This document shows, piece after piece, positions 10,811 through 24,300 of a stretch of 64,000 nt of DNA (the first letter of the stretch is position 1; each line of letters opens with the position of its first letter). Source of the DNA: Camillea tinctor (Eukaryota; Ascomycota; Sordariomycetes; Xylariales; Xylariaceae); the NCBI GenBank assembly GCA_022578605.1, contig MU394056.1, positions 1 to 64,000 of the forward strand. The letters run 5' to 3'. A program made the position numbers and the translations under genes. Under the pieces are notes generated by a model that was not told where the DNA came from, did not search any database, and saw nothing but the letters and a program-made list of their open reading frames with translations.

Positions 10811-11870
10811 ATGGTAAGCTGAATTATTCTCGAATTCTCAATTCTCAATTCTCGAATGCTCGAAATCAAGCTCACGTAACCCCCCACAACAATACAGACG
10901 TCGATAGGAACGGGCTACGATCTCGCCAACTCCATCTTCTCACCCGACGGCCGGAACTTCCAGGTCGAATATGCAGTGAAAGCTGTAGAAAATGGCGGCA
11001 CGTCGATTGGTATTCGCTGCAAGGATGGCGTCGTTCTGGCGGTTGAGAAGGTCATCACCTCGAAGCTGCTGAAGCCCGGCGCAAACAAGAGAATCGCAAC
11101 CATCGATAAACACCTAGGAGTGGTACGTAGCCGGTTACTCCTCTATAGATCTTCCTCTTTTTTTTTTCTTTTCCTTTTTATTATTTTTAGTCAAAGAAAT
11201 ATCCTGATACTAACCCTGGTGGTAGGTCTACTCTGGTATGGTCCCCGACGGCCACCACTTCGTCGACAGAGCCCGCGACGAAGCCCGTGCCTGGCGCGAG
11301 ACCTTCAAGACCCCCATCTCGACATCCGATCTTTCCAGCCGTATGGGCGGCTACCTGCAGGCATACACACTATACCAGTCGGTGCGGCCATTCGGCATCA
11401 CTGCCATCATCGGTGGATTCGACTCGGAACTGGAGGCCCCTGTCGATGGCCAGGTGGGCTCAGGCCCGTCTATCGGTGCGGGTGGCAAGGTGGAGGGTAA
11501 GCACGGTGGACCGGGGCTCTATATGATCGAGCCCAGCGGTATGTACTGGGGCTACTACGGCGCAGCTACAGGCAAGGGCCGTCAAGCAGCCAAGGCTGAG
11601 CTCGAGAAGCTGAACCTCGCCGAGGGCACTCTTGACTTAAAGCAAGCAGTCAAGGAGGCGGCCAAGATCATCTACATCGCGCAGCAGGACAACAAGGACA
11701 AGGAGTTCGAGCTAGAGATGAGCTGGATTAGCAACGCGGACGGCCCAACCAAGGGGCGGCATATGGAAGTCCCCAAGGACCTCCTCGAGGAGGCTGAGCG
11801 GTTAGCGAAGAAGGCTATTTCCGAAGATGATGAAGAGGAGGAGGAAGGTAATGAAAAGATGGAGGAATAG
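10811..11870 (+). CDS. PRE10: 20S proteasome subunit alpha type-7 (C1 / PSMA3 class)
   Basis: Three exons (10811-10813, 10898-11122, 11226-11870) give 290 residues. Exon 1 is just the ATG; exon 2 continues [18 protein letters not shown], the alpha-subunit N-terminal signature region. The body ([63 protein letters not shown]) matches yeast Pre10 and human PSMA3 rather than other alpha subunits. It is a structural, non-catalytic member of the outer ring of the 20S core in cytosol and nucleus. Between IIGGFDS and GLYMIEPSG lies a roughly 30-residue glycine-rich insertion ([15 protein letters not shown]) that yeast lacks and, as I recall, other filamentous fungi share. The tail is acidic ([15 protein letters not shown]), as in alpha-7 subunits. 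Confidence 0.95.
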
Positions 11871-12495
11871 ACGGTTGCTGGACAGCTTTGATACTCGGGC
11901 ATGATTTGTACGTTTATGATATAGCGACGTGCCTCACCAGCAAGAGAAATGGTGGGCCATAGACTAGTAATGTCATCTAAGAGCCTGTCCCCCTGACCGA
12001 TGCCTTGAAGTAACATATCATATGGCTTATGTCTATATATAAGTACTCTTTGGTATATATCGGTGGTGCTGGATAGTACGTGTGCTTCTTCCCACCTACT
12101 AAGGATCAAGCAGTCGCTAAATGTTTATAGATACATTTTCGAGGTTATATTGCCTATTCAAATTCACTTTTTATACCTTCTCTTGAGATCCCAAAAAGAA
12201 TATTCAAAAAGAAAGAGCTGTATTTACACAGATGCACCTTCTATAGGTCGTCGAATCCATCTCAAGAATCATCTTCATCTCTATCGCTCCTTCATTCGCA
12301 CCTATGACTTCTTACGTACATCTTCTTTGGCTATTCCTCGTCCTTATATATATCTAAGAGACATTGCATCTATACCGACGACGTATCCATCTAGTATGTC
12401 ATCGCGCACCTACCTTAACTACTTAGTATATGCTTTCTACAGCCCGGCTTACATACATCAAGCCACTCAGCATCCACTAATTAGCATCGTTCACA
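11871..12495. other. Intergenic between PRE10 and BTB-like gene
   Basis: AT-rich pyrimidine-biased sequence. It should hold the PRE10 3' UTR and the promoter of the next gene. A 157-codon open frame over part of it lacks protein-like composition and a real ATG. Confidence 0.5.
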
Positions 12496-13632
12496 ATGCC
12501 CGAACGATACGAGTCCAACAAGTATTGCGTTTGTGAAGCCTGTATCACGACGCAAGGCATGTGCGAAACATTTATTGTACTTGAGGACCACCTTAAAATC
12601 TTAGCAGTTCTGTGAGTGAACGTGTTATTTGGAGAATTGGCCGCTTCTACGACACCAATACTGATTCTAGATAGTTTGGCGAGTGATTCACATCGTATCA
12701 CGATCCAGATCTCCCGCGCTGAAGGCACGCCGGCACTACTAACCAGAACCTGCCCTGCCGTTGTGCTTGCATATTTCTCGGGTGTGATCAGACGTGAGCT
12801 TCAGTTCCAATTAAGACGCGGCAAACGTCTCGAGAAAGTTATTTTTATCGACAAATCGCCATGGTTTGGTGACTTAGATATATTGATCGAATGGTGCATC
12901 ACTGGACGCATTGATATAGATGGATACACTGACATAGATGGAATGCCCCTCTTTATATCAGACCATGTGGTGGAACGAATCTGGTACCTGGCGAAGTCTC
13001 TCGACATGCCTAGGTTTGCCAACTTCATCATGCGCCTCGTTATGGCCAAATACAGCTGGAATTTCCTCGCTCAGCCTAGATCACCGGCCTTGGATATCAA
13101 GAGCGCGCCATACAAACCTGACGGGCCGGTCTACGTCGTCCAGAGAGAATCTGACAGCGAAAACCCCTCTTTACTCTTCTTATTCATCAAGGGGCTTATG
13201 AAGTGCCGCAGCCCTTGCAGCGCAGAGGTTCTCTCGGGGGTACGGAAAATACGCGACTACAAGCGGGATTGGACGCGTACGTTCACTTCTGGTAAACTAC
13301 AAACCGAGTCCATCGGCTTGACCTTGAGCAGGAGTGACTGGGACGCCGGGGTTCTCCCCACGCGGCCGCGGAACGCATTTAAGTACTTCGTGGACCTAAG
13401 TGTGAACAAAAAAACCGCAGCCGAGTTCCTCAACCAGCTACGTAATCAAGGTTATTGGGATTTCACGGACCCCGAAACGGTATCGCGGCCCGTCCAAGTT
13501 CCCAGGGATCTACTTTGGAAGTATGAGGAGCCGTTTAGGGAAGATGACTTCTACCAATACGGGCCCGATTTCCCTGAATCTTACAATGTCGATCCCTTTA
13601 TCGAAGCGGATAACCTTTCTGCGACCCCTTAA
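12496..13632 (+). CDS. BTB/POZ-like domain protein, function unknown
   Basis: Two exons (12496-12611 and 12675-13632, 63-nt intron GTGAGT...GATAG) give 357 residues in phase. The early region SHRITIQISRAEGTPALL and CPAVVLAYFSGVIRREL, then ILIEWCITGRI and ERIWYLAKSLDMPRFANFIM, follow the order of a fungal BTB fold: strand, hydrophobic helix, 'WLYTG'-like turn, 'LADKL...L.N' helix. The 200-residue C-terminal part is unfamiliar, ending in an acidic stretch rich in aromatic residues. BTB proteins often act as adaptors for cullin-3 ligases, but family members differ and no link to the CUL3 gene at 35 kb is shown. The start was chosen because the first exon opens with ATG and splices in frame; the second exon alone has no ATG near its start. 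Confidence 0.6.
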
Positions 13633-16517
13633 CTCTAACCACCGCGAACGATGTGAAGAGTCAGGCCAGAGCAATGAATGGCATTGGTTAACTTGGATTA
13701 CTATCCATTCTAATACCGAAATATTAGCATACCACCCAGGCGATACACTGGCCCCTAGATAGCTTCCCCCCCCAAAGTTTCACCTTGCAGTTTCCATAAT
13801 ACCCCATATTCTATTCAAGATCTTATTTCAACAGGACGTTGCTCTACTTTAGTGACAGTTCGTAAAGAGAAGGGCAAGGCGAACAGGCACGCGCCTACTA
13901 GGACACCAGGAAGAGGGAGGAGATAAAATACATTTTCATGTCTCTCCGGTTCATTCAACACAAAGAAAAAGGGGGAGCAGGGAGATCCTTTTATATGCAA
14001 TGCTTTTACCTTGCATACAGCGCTAGTTTCTCATCTTCTACATACTTTAGTACGCGATGCAATCCTATACTTACTTGTTACGAACCTGGCAAGCTATGAG
14101 ACTCTGTGATCGTACATATGACCGTTTCGGTGATTCTGAGCGTGCCTTGATACTTTCTCTGGCTCATATATTTACCCCTAGAAAGCCGACAAGGTGCGAT
14201 CATGAGGAGCACACCACCCACCACGTATCGCATCGCATCGCATCGCATCATCGGTTGATGGCACGTAGAGCCATACCGTTTCTCCTAAAAGCAACATCCC
14301 CCTCCCCCAATAAACACACACCCACACACACCAAAAAGGGGGAGAGATGTCACTCAGTTCAGACTAGGCTTCAGGAACTCAAACTTTCTCACTTGGCCGG
14401 GCCAACCTACTCACGAAACCATCCTCTAAACCCAAAAACGACGTCCAAACGCACATCGTTTACTAGTCGTCCATGATAAAGTTTCTCAAAAATAAAAAAC
14501 GATGGGACCCAGCTGTTGGCTTCTGACCGCCTGCCATACAACCGTTACGAACCGTTTCCACTGTTTCCCTACCCTCCCCCCTTAAAAGAAAAAGGGGCGG
14601 TGGGGGGGAGTGGAATACAACCGCAAGTCCGAGTCCACCCTAAATAGTAAAACCCAGACCACAAATACCTTAAGCTTTCGGCTTACTCACTTGAACCTTG
14701 TTTTTTTTTATCTGCTCCAAGGATGACGTAATTTATAGTTTTGAGGTATTTTGAGGAACAAGCCACAGTCGCAAAATAGGGGGGCAGCCCACCTTGGGTG
14801 CCGTACCTCAGCATAACAATGTGCGCAGCTTGGAGGAGAATGGAGCGAAGGGGATATCCCAGCTCGTGTTGTTATATAATCTCAGCGATCGCCGCCGCAG
14901 AGAACAAGCATGTCCCCTATTCATACTGCTGGAACTTTTCGACATTAGCCATGACAACGTTGAGTCTTCATATCCCTTTTCCTCGAGTTGGTCTTCCTCT
15001 TACTTACCTTGGTTTAGGTACTACTTACCTCACAGCCAAAGACATTCGATCACCGACATAGGCATATCAATCAAGTCCCCACGGTTATGCCAAAGCAGAA
15101 CTTTTGTGTCTTTTTTTTGGGTGTCCACTACCAAACTAGCTACCTCAGCTCAACCTGCTAGTTGGCTTACAGTCCGGAAAAGAGAGAGAGTCAGGGTACA
15201 CGGATTATCCATCCTATCCATCAAAAGCCTCTCTTCTCCTCCTCCCCCTTTTTTTTCATAGCTTCGCCTAATTGCGAGTTGTATCTCGCAGGCAAAGCCC
15301 AAGTGGCCACGAAATGCAGAACTTTTTTTGGTTATGTACAACAAGGCAGACCAGAGATCTTGTCAAAACTAATGACTCTCTCTTAGTGCCGATGACAAAG
15401 GAAACGATGAGAAGGTGCAGTGTCTGTGGTGAGAAAAAGGACGACCCCCTCACGCCAGTTGATCCCTCCTAGCCTTTTATGAAAAAAACAGAAGAAAAAA
15501 AAACACAATTAGGAAAAACTGACGACGAGGCTCTCCTCCCTCTAATGCCAAACGCCCCTCCCCTTCCCGGTCCTGCAGTCAATCTTAACCCGCAACATGG
15601 ACTCAATCAAACACAATCGCAATTCATTCATCTCAAATCAGCTCCCTCTCTTCTCCACTTCATCAGCATAAATCGCCATCGACAGGATGCTCCATCATAT
15701 AGACACGTAAGCATACGGTGTCGTTGAGATCCTTTGCCGCAGCACAATGTACGTCGTTCGGTGTGGAGGAAATCTCGGTGTACTCGTAATCATAGAGGGA
15801 AAAGTGTGTTCGGTTTCTCAAGTCCAAGTGGACGAGCATCGTAATTTCGTACAAAGAAGTTCTCGTCAAGGGAACGAGATAACGTAGTAGATATGTAGGC
15901 TTTTTTTATGTGCAAGCCCAACCGTGAAACAATGAGGTGTAATACTGAAATACCTCAATGGTGGGATGATAGGAAGGAAATAGTAGGTGATAACGGGAAT
16001 GTCCACGATGGACGAAGTTGGGTGTCATGAATCCGAAAGAAAGGGAAAAAAAACAAACAGAAAAAGACCGACCACACGCCATGCTGTTTAGGAAACCGGA
16101 ATACCAAGTGGAAGACAAAATGCCCTATAAGCAAACAGGATTCCAAATCCAACTTTGCTATGAGCCATGCAACCAACCGGAATGCTATGCAAATGCCTGT
16201 CTAATGCCGAAAAAAAGGGGTATAGTTAAATGGAGAAAGGAAAGAAAAAAAAGGAAGTATGCCAAGCCGAATAGTAGAAAGAATTGGCAACAAGAGTATC
16301 GCCATCGGGATGGTTGTCCTGTAATGAGGTGGGTGCTGTAGATAGTCAACTCTTAAAAAGGTGTGGTAAGTACCGAGTTGCTGTAATAGGTTTTGGGTCA
16401 TGGTCCTGATAAACCCAGCGAGTATAGTCCAGCTCGATTCAGAAACCAGACTATTAGCCATTAACTAATAGGTCGGGCAAATAAGTAATGAATGTGAACA
16501 GATCTAGGTCTGTTGGT
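13633..16517. other. 2.9-kb intergenic region
   Basis: No convincing gene. Open frames here (for example 14057-14476 and 14794-15261, +) are low-complexity and show no splice-consistent extension. There are C/T-rich tracts near 14990-15260 and G- or C-runs near 14575-14612. The right part should include the CDC25 3' UTR. Confidence 0.45.
14227..14249. repeat. Pentanucleotide microsatellite (ATCGC)n
   Basis: Four full copies of ATCGC plus a partial copy, in intergenic DNA. It is too short and regular to be anything but a simple repeat. Confidence 0.8.
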
Positions 16518-18322
16518 TCAGTACGATGCGAAACGACGAGGAGATCGTCCCAGAATTGGCGAGTTACCGATCATGCGGATAGGAGACTGATGCTCCACAC
16601 GTCTCGGGGGGCCGGTAGGGGAATCGTCAAGCACCATCGCATCTCGCACACCGAAGGCATAGGTCTGGGCGCGGTTCAATCCCTTGCGCTTACCACCCTT
16701 CTTAAAAGCAGATACCCGGTCCATCTGACGCTCACAGGTGTTCAAGTGTTTTGGGTCGTTCATCTCGATATAGCCCTGGGGGTAGCAGCGACTACGGTAC
16801 TGCTTAAAGAACGCATGGTAGCCACCGTCCAAGACAAAGACGTGGGGGTACAGAAGCTTAGGACTGTCTCCTTTACGCAATTCGCGGTCGAACTCTCGAA
16901 TAGCACGAGCCATCAGAGGGGCGCGATGAGCAGAGAATTCGCAATGGAGAATTAAGAGTGTCCTGCCCTGCAAGGGCACCTGGAAGAGATGCTTCATCAT
17001 GAGCTCGTGGTCCCAATAATTGATGGCCCCATCAATATGTCCGCCCTCATATTCATATTCAAAGCGGCAGTCGACAACAAGCTTCTGGTCGAACGGGTCA
17101 TTAAATTTGCCATCCATGAGGTCCACGAAAGTGTCAGCCGACATTCTGGGGAGATACTCAGATGCAGCGATATCAAAGAAATGGGGCAAGCGTTTGTTCC
17201 ATTCATCGTCATCCATCTCCATGTCACCCTCATCGCCGCTCTGACCCAGGGAATCATCACTTTTGTCAAGGTCCTCAACGTTGTCGTACATGCTTCGGGC
17301 TCGTTGACATCTGCGGCGAGATCGTGTAGTTGGGTTAGAAGGACGTCGCGAATGCTGGGAAACAGGTGTTCCGGTGCGGATATCACGGGAGTTAGAGAGG
17401 CCAGCAAAAAGGGTCTTGGAACGAGATCCTGCTCCGCCTCTGCATGGAGTAGTAGCCGACTGAGAACGGGGAGGGGAGCCTTCGAAGCACTCTCCTAGGG
17501 TCATGTTGGGGGACTGGCCGAGACGTAAAGGCTGCGACGTACTTGGGCCGTCCATACTTCCACGGGTGAGCAGGGTGCTGGTAGTGTATCCCTTGGTTTT
17601 GGTCAGGGATGGACGTCGCAGACCAGCTCTTCTTCGGTTCCTTGACCCGTGTTAGTATGATCAGCCAGCACTCAATGGGGAAAATGTGATGCTTGCTTAC
17701 TCGGCAAAGAGCTTCGGCGCCTCAAGAGTATTGCCCTGTCGAGAGGGAGGAATAGGAGACTCCATCATCATCTCATCGCCCGGGGACTGCATGGGTGTCG
17801 GCGAGATGATCTCGACAACTGTAGAACAGGCACGCTTTTCGGGAATCGGCGTCATATCGACCTCCATGGCGTCTTCCATGGAGATAGACATAGGGGAAGA
17901 ATCCTTCTGGTGAGGAGGCGTCGTAGTGACATATGCTACAACAACATCAGCAAACCATGTACCGATTCAACAATCCCTACAGCTTCGATGCTCATACCAC
18001 GGGTTCCTGCGTTTCTGGGGAATAGTGCGCGTCTCGGAGTCGGAAAGCGAGGACTATTTAGTTAGTCGCTTGTTAGTGAATCGGCTCTGCAGACAGACAG
18101 GTACACATACCTAGCTTCGTTGTCAATGCGGAAGTTCTCAGACAGATCCGCAGCCAAGCTCAGCGATGGCGACGAACCACGAACTTGCTGGTCAGAGAAG
18201 TAGTCCGGCTCAGTCAGTAGCAGCGTGTTGCGCATGTTGATAGTTGGACTACGCATCTTGCGATGTTGCCCCCATGCCTGCACCGGGGCAGGGTGCATTG
18301 CGGCCAAAGGCGATGAACTCAT
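16518..18322 (-). CDS. cdc25: M-phase inducer phosphatase CDC25 (nimT-type)
   Basis: Four exons (18322-18111, 18053-17998, 17935-17701, 17640-16518) give 541 residues; introns are 57-62 nt and phases agree. The C-terminal rhodanese-like catalytic domain (about 330-480) carries VVDCRFEYEYEGGHIDGAINY and the active loop HCEFSAHRAP, with nucleophile Cys401 and Arg407, then a PHVFVLDGGYHAFF strand. These are diagnostic of CDC25 phosphatases, which remove inhibitory phosphates from Cdk1 to start mitosis. The N-terminal 300 residues are disordered and rich in SP/TP sites (SPTPMQSPGD, RFPTPRR), as expected for a kinase-regulated domain. The donor of intron 2 could be GTATGA (used) or the adjoining GTGGTA, which would change one codon boundary. 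The start is the first ATG; the frame upstream lacks another. Confidence 0.93.
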
Positions 18323-21300
18323 CTTCTGTTTGCGCAGAGGAAGTATGATAATAACCCTACTCCTCAATGGCTGTTTGGATATACAATTGACCAAATTCTG
18401 CGTACTAAACGAATGGAGAGGTCACGATTAATGAATGTTTCCTTCCACTGGTTGATATTCTTTTTTTTATAAGTCCAAAACTCTCGACTCTTGGAATTCC
18501 CCGGCCTCTTTTTGATCCTTTCTTATGGTCTTTATTGGAATTTTGCAATTGGATCTTGGATTCCCTTCAATTTTCACAGCTTGAACGGATCTGCAGTTAA
18601 GAGGCGATCGATCGCTCGAAGGCTCGTGAGCAAGAGGTGAGGCCGGCGAGGTTCTTCAAGGGGGTGAGCTTGGAGTGAATTTCGTCAAAGATATTGGACC
18701 TGGAAAGACAAGGAGGATAGACGGGGTGGTTAAGGGTTATGGTAGAGGAAGTATTAAAAGGGATTTTAATATTCCACTAAGGAGTGATTGGAGGTATTGG
18801 GTTAGTAGAGATGTGTGTGGTGTGTATAAGTGCTCATGCGGAGGTCTTCAACTGTCGGCGAGGGGATCGGGATAGAACAAGATACACCAAGAGCAACATA
18901 AGCTTGAGGATATTGGTTGACAAGGAAGGAGGGAAGTCAGTTAGTGAGAGAGTTAGTCCACTCTGGTCCGGTCCGGTGCAAATCCAATCCAATTCCAAGT
19001 CCGAGTCCGAGTCGTGCTTGGTGCTGCTATGTTATGTATAGGTAGGTGTATGTATATGCGCAAAGTGTAAGCGGCACGATACTGTTCTGACTCGAGCTGT
19101 GCGTAGGGTCCGGTGTAGGAAGAAGTAGTAGTAGGTACTGGTACTGTTACTGGTAAGGGTGGTGAACCAATATACCCAAGGAAAGAAAAATAGAATGAAT
19201 GCAAAGTGAAGGCTATGCAGACAAGAGAAAAATAAAATGCATGCAGAAACGTGCAGAGTGCAGAGAAATCACAATACCATACAAGAGAAAGCTGCTTCTT
19301 CTCTTCTTCTTCTTTTTCTTCTTTCTTATGCTTGCCGGCTTTGCTGTACACGTTCTACCAGGAAGACATATACTTTAAGTTGTTCTTGGTCAAGATAAAG
19401 AAAGAAGAAAAATAAAAAGAAGAATCAGCCTGCACTTGTTGTATTATCGAAGTCTTCGGAAAACTTCACTCCCTGCTGAGGTAAAAGGAAAAGGCTTTAC
19501 TGAGTGGAGGGGAACTGCTGGGTTTTGTTCACCAATCGCTGTGGAGTTTCACCTAGGACAGCCGTTGCGAGGGACTACTCGTCGTCGCCCGGGCAATTTG
19601 GTGGAGTGCACACTGGAACCCACCCACTGGAGCCCGCTGAGAAAAGAAAAATTTGTACCTATGTAGCTTGCTTGGCTTGGTTACCCGGCTACCTAACTAC
19701 TTTACAATACATACACATACTCTCAAGATTGCTGAGTGATTGCTGTAAAAAAAAAAAAACCGTAACCGCCCCAGGCCAACAGGCACGACAGGGCGGACCA
19801 GGTCCCAAACGCCGTTCCTAATTGGTTAGGTGGAGGCACTAGCGAACACGCTATGGCTTTTTTGCAATGTGCACCGTTGTTTGTACCTTTCTCTACAAAT
19901 TTGCCAGTAATTGTACGAGCTGTTGGTTACATCATCTCTGGCTAACCTAAGCGGTGAAAGCCACCAGTTGTATTTGTTTCCGATGTTCTGCATGGGCTGT
20001 GCCTGAAAGTCGCTGAAGAAACCTGGTTCTGTGCCCATAATACACTACAAACTTGCATGTTGGGCGCAACATGATTATTCTATTCTACGCTACGAACACC
20101 ACGTAGGTGACCTCGACAGCAAAACAGATCGACAGCAACCTCGTGTAAGAAGTCCTTCCTCGAAGCAATCCTACTGACGATGCCTTCTATTATTGATCCT
20201 CACTCTCAAGATCGAAAACTACATACATAATAGATTACTTATTTATCATTTGTTTTATTGTACATATTTACTACTATTAATACTTACTATGCTACGTCAG
20301 AAAGGATAGCGAAGTCTAGTGTAAGACCAGTTTTTTACGTATCTTGCCAAGAAGTTCGCATTGCCTGTCATCAGAAACAAGATACCCCATGGAAATGAAT
20401 TTCCAGACCCTGGTTATCTCATAGGATGTCGCTACTTGACCTAACAAGTAGTAATCATTGGTTTAGTTGCTCATCGACTTTGGTGGTGTCTTTACGATCG
20501 ATCTGAGAATACCCAGGTGGCCGTTTGCTGTTTAAAACTAACTTCCGTCATCTTCATTCCTCCTCCTTTTAACCTCTAGATTACTTCTTAACGTCCTTCT
20601 TCCAATTCACTACATCATTGTTGTTAGCTACTTAAGTAGTATGTCCCTTAACTTACCGAACCTCACAAAAGACATATTCCCCGGTAGTTAGCATATAGAC
20701 CCTGAATTTTAGACCCGGACCTATACATACAACTATTCCTTCTAGACTGTGTGGACAGACCCGCTCATACCATGGAGCATACGACACAGGAAAAAAAACT
20801 TTTTAGAGATTATAATTACTATATACGGTGCTACGTATATCAATCACATGTATGATTAATTACCAACATGCCTTCAAATAGTAACCTACATGGAATTCTC
20901 TCCTTTTTATCCCTACCCTTTTTCCCGTCTCCCTTTTAACTTATATAATATCCCTTGCACATATCAGATGCATGGAGATGTATGGAAGCTAGTATAGAAG
21001 CTGTCTTCCCAACAACCTTAAAGATGGAATGCAGGAACTACGGCTGCAAGCCCCAGATCTCGAAGCTTTACCAACAGTGCAACACCAAGCAGCTTCAAGC
21101 TGTCTTCCGTTTTAGGAAATGTCCTAGCTCGGACCCACTCCAGCATTTCCCAATCCTTTGGCTGAGAACCCCAGACTACCTACCGGGGGGGTTCAGCGGC
21201 TGAGACGAAAGTCTAACTATGTAAAGAGGGCAATCCCTGTTATACGTAGTTGTACACGAAAAGAAAAAGGAAAAGAAAGAAAAGTTTGTTTCCAGAAAAT

Positions 21301-24300
21301 ATGTATTCTATTATACATAACCCATAACCTACATAAGTAGTGGTCAAGGTACCGGAGGACTCTCCCCCCCAGAAGCCAAAAAATGAAGATGGCGTGCTCA
21401 ATCCAGCTTCCCGCAGCACGACATGGATCGTCGTGTATATAACATCAAATCCATCGTCGTCGTCCTATGTAAAATCAACCATGGCGATGTTTGTCCAACT
21501 AGTGTAGAAGCAGTGTACTGGCTATCATGTCCAGACTCTTCTGAGCTCGAGTCGTGCTGAGGGGAAAGCTGAAAAACAGGCCATTGTAATGAAACTAGAG
21601 CGCCCGCACTACACTAGAGTCAAAAGAAAGAAAGGAAACGAAAGGAAAATAAGTCGCAACTCGCTAGAATGGGCTGTCTCTGGCTAAACTACCGGTTTTA
21701 CCACCACGTTTTTTCCCTTCCTTTTTTCTTATGCTTTCTTTTTACTGCTAAATCCTAATTCTGAGCTTACCGTGCGGCCTTGCCGTCGCTCGGGCGGAAG
21801 GTGCCATGTCTTACATCTCCTGTCTATCCCCATCGTCGTCGCTCAGGGTCCAGAGTATTTTTTTTTCCTCCGTCCCAGCCAAAAATTACCACAACTATTA
21901 TTACATTTTGCTTTGTTGGTTAATTCGTGTCAGATTGACGGCACGGTCTAACACTGTGCAATGATGACCTGACTTAGTAGTATGATATGACTTGAGAAGA
22001 AAAAAAGAATAGGGGATGGGGGGGCCAGTTCGAAGTGCCCCGAGCTCCGTTGCCCGGGTTGCCGTTGATTTTATATGGACCCTATAGCCCCGGAGTGGTG
22101 AAAAGGGCGAAATGAACTTCAACGCCAATAGTCTGCCTATCCGGTCTATAGTTAGTTACATACCAAATAAGATGGGTGCGTACCTCATGCGTCAACCGAC
22201 CCGCCAAGATTTCACAAGTGTTGGCCTACCCCAGATTTCCCTCCCCTCCTCCCATCTCATCCCTTACCCAACTGCCTCAGACATTGTTTATCGATGTCGT
22301 TAAAACTTGAACATGCTATTGATAGATATTTCTACTAGATCGTTATGAATTAGGTAAGTAGGGAGGCTCATGTAAACACTATATCCCTATATATTTAACG
22401 GTTTGTTTCTTCATAAACTGATCCTTAATGTCTTGCTCTCTTTCGGGTGAACCAATCGCGAACTGATAAGTCGGTCGCTTTTGTCGTAGTCCTAGATAGA
22501 TACGTACTGAAGGATTTCTTTCTAAACGGACCTAGCTTTTTTTATTTTTTTATTGCTTTCATCTGGTTGCCGTGATACAACAGTAAGCCTGATCCCGGAA
22601 CGCCATGCGCAAGGGTTTGTCCCGTTTCGTTTCCCCCAATCCGCTCGCTCTCCTGTGTCATACATATTGCTTATTAGCCTTGTCGGCCGAGGGATTGGCA
22701 AATAAAACCAACAAAAACCTAAAAGCTGCGCTTTGCGCCGAAATCCAATTCACTGTCAGATAAATACTAGCTAGGTACCATCGATGGCACGCGCTGAGAC
22801 CTAGGCGACTCTGGTTTACGGCTGGTACACTACAGTACAGTATATGTAACCCATATGGAGAGCCGGACCCTTGTTATTAGAAGATTATCGACTGGGCTCC
22901 ATACGGGCTTGAAAAGTAACTTTCTAGTCAATAGAAAAGAAATACTGTGCTTTGTGTCTTGAGGTGATTGGAGCTCTGCTCACGCGAGCCCCATCGTTCA
23001 ATTTCAAAAGTTTGGCGAACTACGGATGAGTCTACGTAAAGGCAGTAAGGCTTAGAGAAGCCTCGTTCCGGACAACAATTTCGTATTCCCCGGTCGAGCT
23101 AATGCTCTACGAGTAAGTCATTGAGTAGGGGGGGGACGGCAACGGCACGAAAAGGAGGAGATAAAGTGTGTATACTACGCTATGTAAAGAGAAAGGAAAG
23201 TTAAAAAGTTGACTTGCTCGACTCGATGTGTGTACACTCTGTCGCTATGGTCGGAGCATGATCGGCTAGAAATGAAGATGAACGACACCAAGCTCGTACC
23301 AATGCGGCGCTAGAAGGAAGGCCTAAGTCTTCGAAAGCCAAGGGTGAGGGTCTCACAATAGCCGGGTATTTGGCAGGTTTTAGACAAAAATAGGGAGACG
23401 ATGGCAGATGGATACAAATATAGTGTGGATGGGCTGTCACCACCATCTTCGATCTTTCGCGAGGAGATCCGATCCGGTGGTTCAAGGCCGACGTCATTCT
23501 GCCCGTTGCACAGGTGTTAGTCCGGGTGATAAACAAGAGATGATCGCGTGGTATAGCTCAGACACGCCGATGAAAGTCGTCATAGCCGTCTTAGCTGCTC
23601 GAATACTGGGCAGAATTACGTAGATTGTATCGTGCGACGATATGCGCTTCAGATCACAAGATGACAAGAAAAGTTGTCAGCAAAACTTCGATCCGAAAAA
23701 CCCGAGGATCTCGATTTTACTACTACTCTTTCTTTGTTGATTGTTTACTTTTTTCTATTTCCCTCAATCTGACTAGCTTCACCGCCCGGTACAATTGAGC
23801 AGCGCGTGCATACGTCTCTGCAGGTATGCATACGGAATACACCAACCAGCTGTCATTGACATATCTTATATCTGCACACGTAGATCCAATTAGATGACGC
23901 GATTGTATTGACATTCCCGTATGTGTGTGTGTAGGTGTACTCTTTCCCACTGCTTAGCCCTATCCGAACACGGGACGAAGGAATCAGGAATCAGCTTCGG
24001 GGCGGCTGCAAGCCACTATCGCATTTATCGGCCGTCACGCGCGATAAACCCAAACCCACCGATCCACCCACCTCTCTGTCCAGCCCGGAACTAGGTAGGA
24101 AGGCTAGGCGATTCTGGGAAGAGAGCCAGGACGAGGGCGCCAAACATACAATCAATCAGTTTTCGCGAGCAGTAAGTTTTAGCATTTATTAATCCAAGAA
24201 TGCACCTCTCGGGATGCCTCTCTCCCTCCTAAACTCCTCACACCATTTTCGAACAAGATGCCGGTATACGTATCGTCAGTGCGGTAGGCTACGACGGTGA

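Noticed and set aside
12063..12536. 157-codon frame upstream of the BTB-like gene
   Set aside because: No ATG start, low-complexity AT-rich composition, overlaps the first exon of the BTB-like gene in another frame.
14227..14249. Regular repeats as a possible CRISPR array
   Set aside because: Five-base units without spacers; a simple microsatellite in a eukaryotic genome.
14057..14476. 139-codon + frame as a gene
   Set aside because: Covers a microsatellite, has His/Thr-rich low-complexity composition and no splice or homology support.
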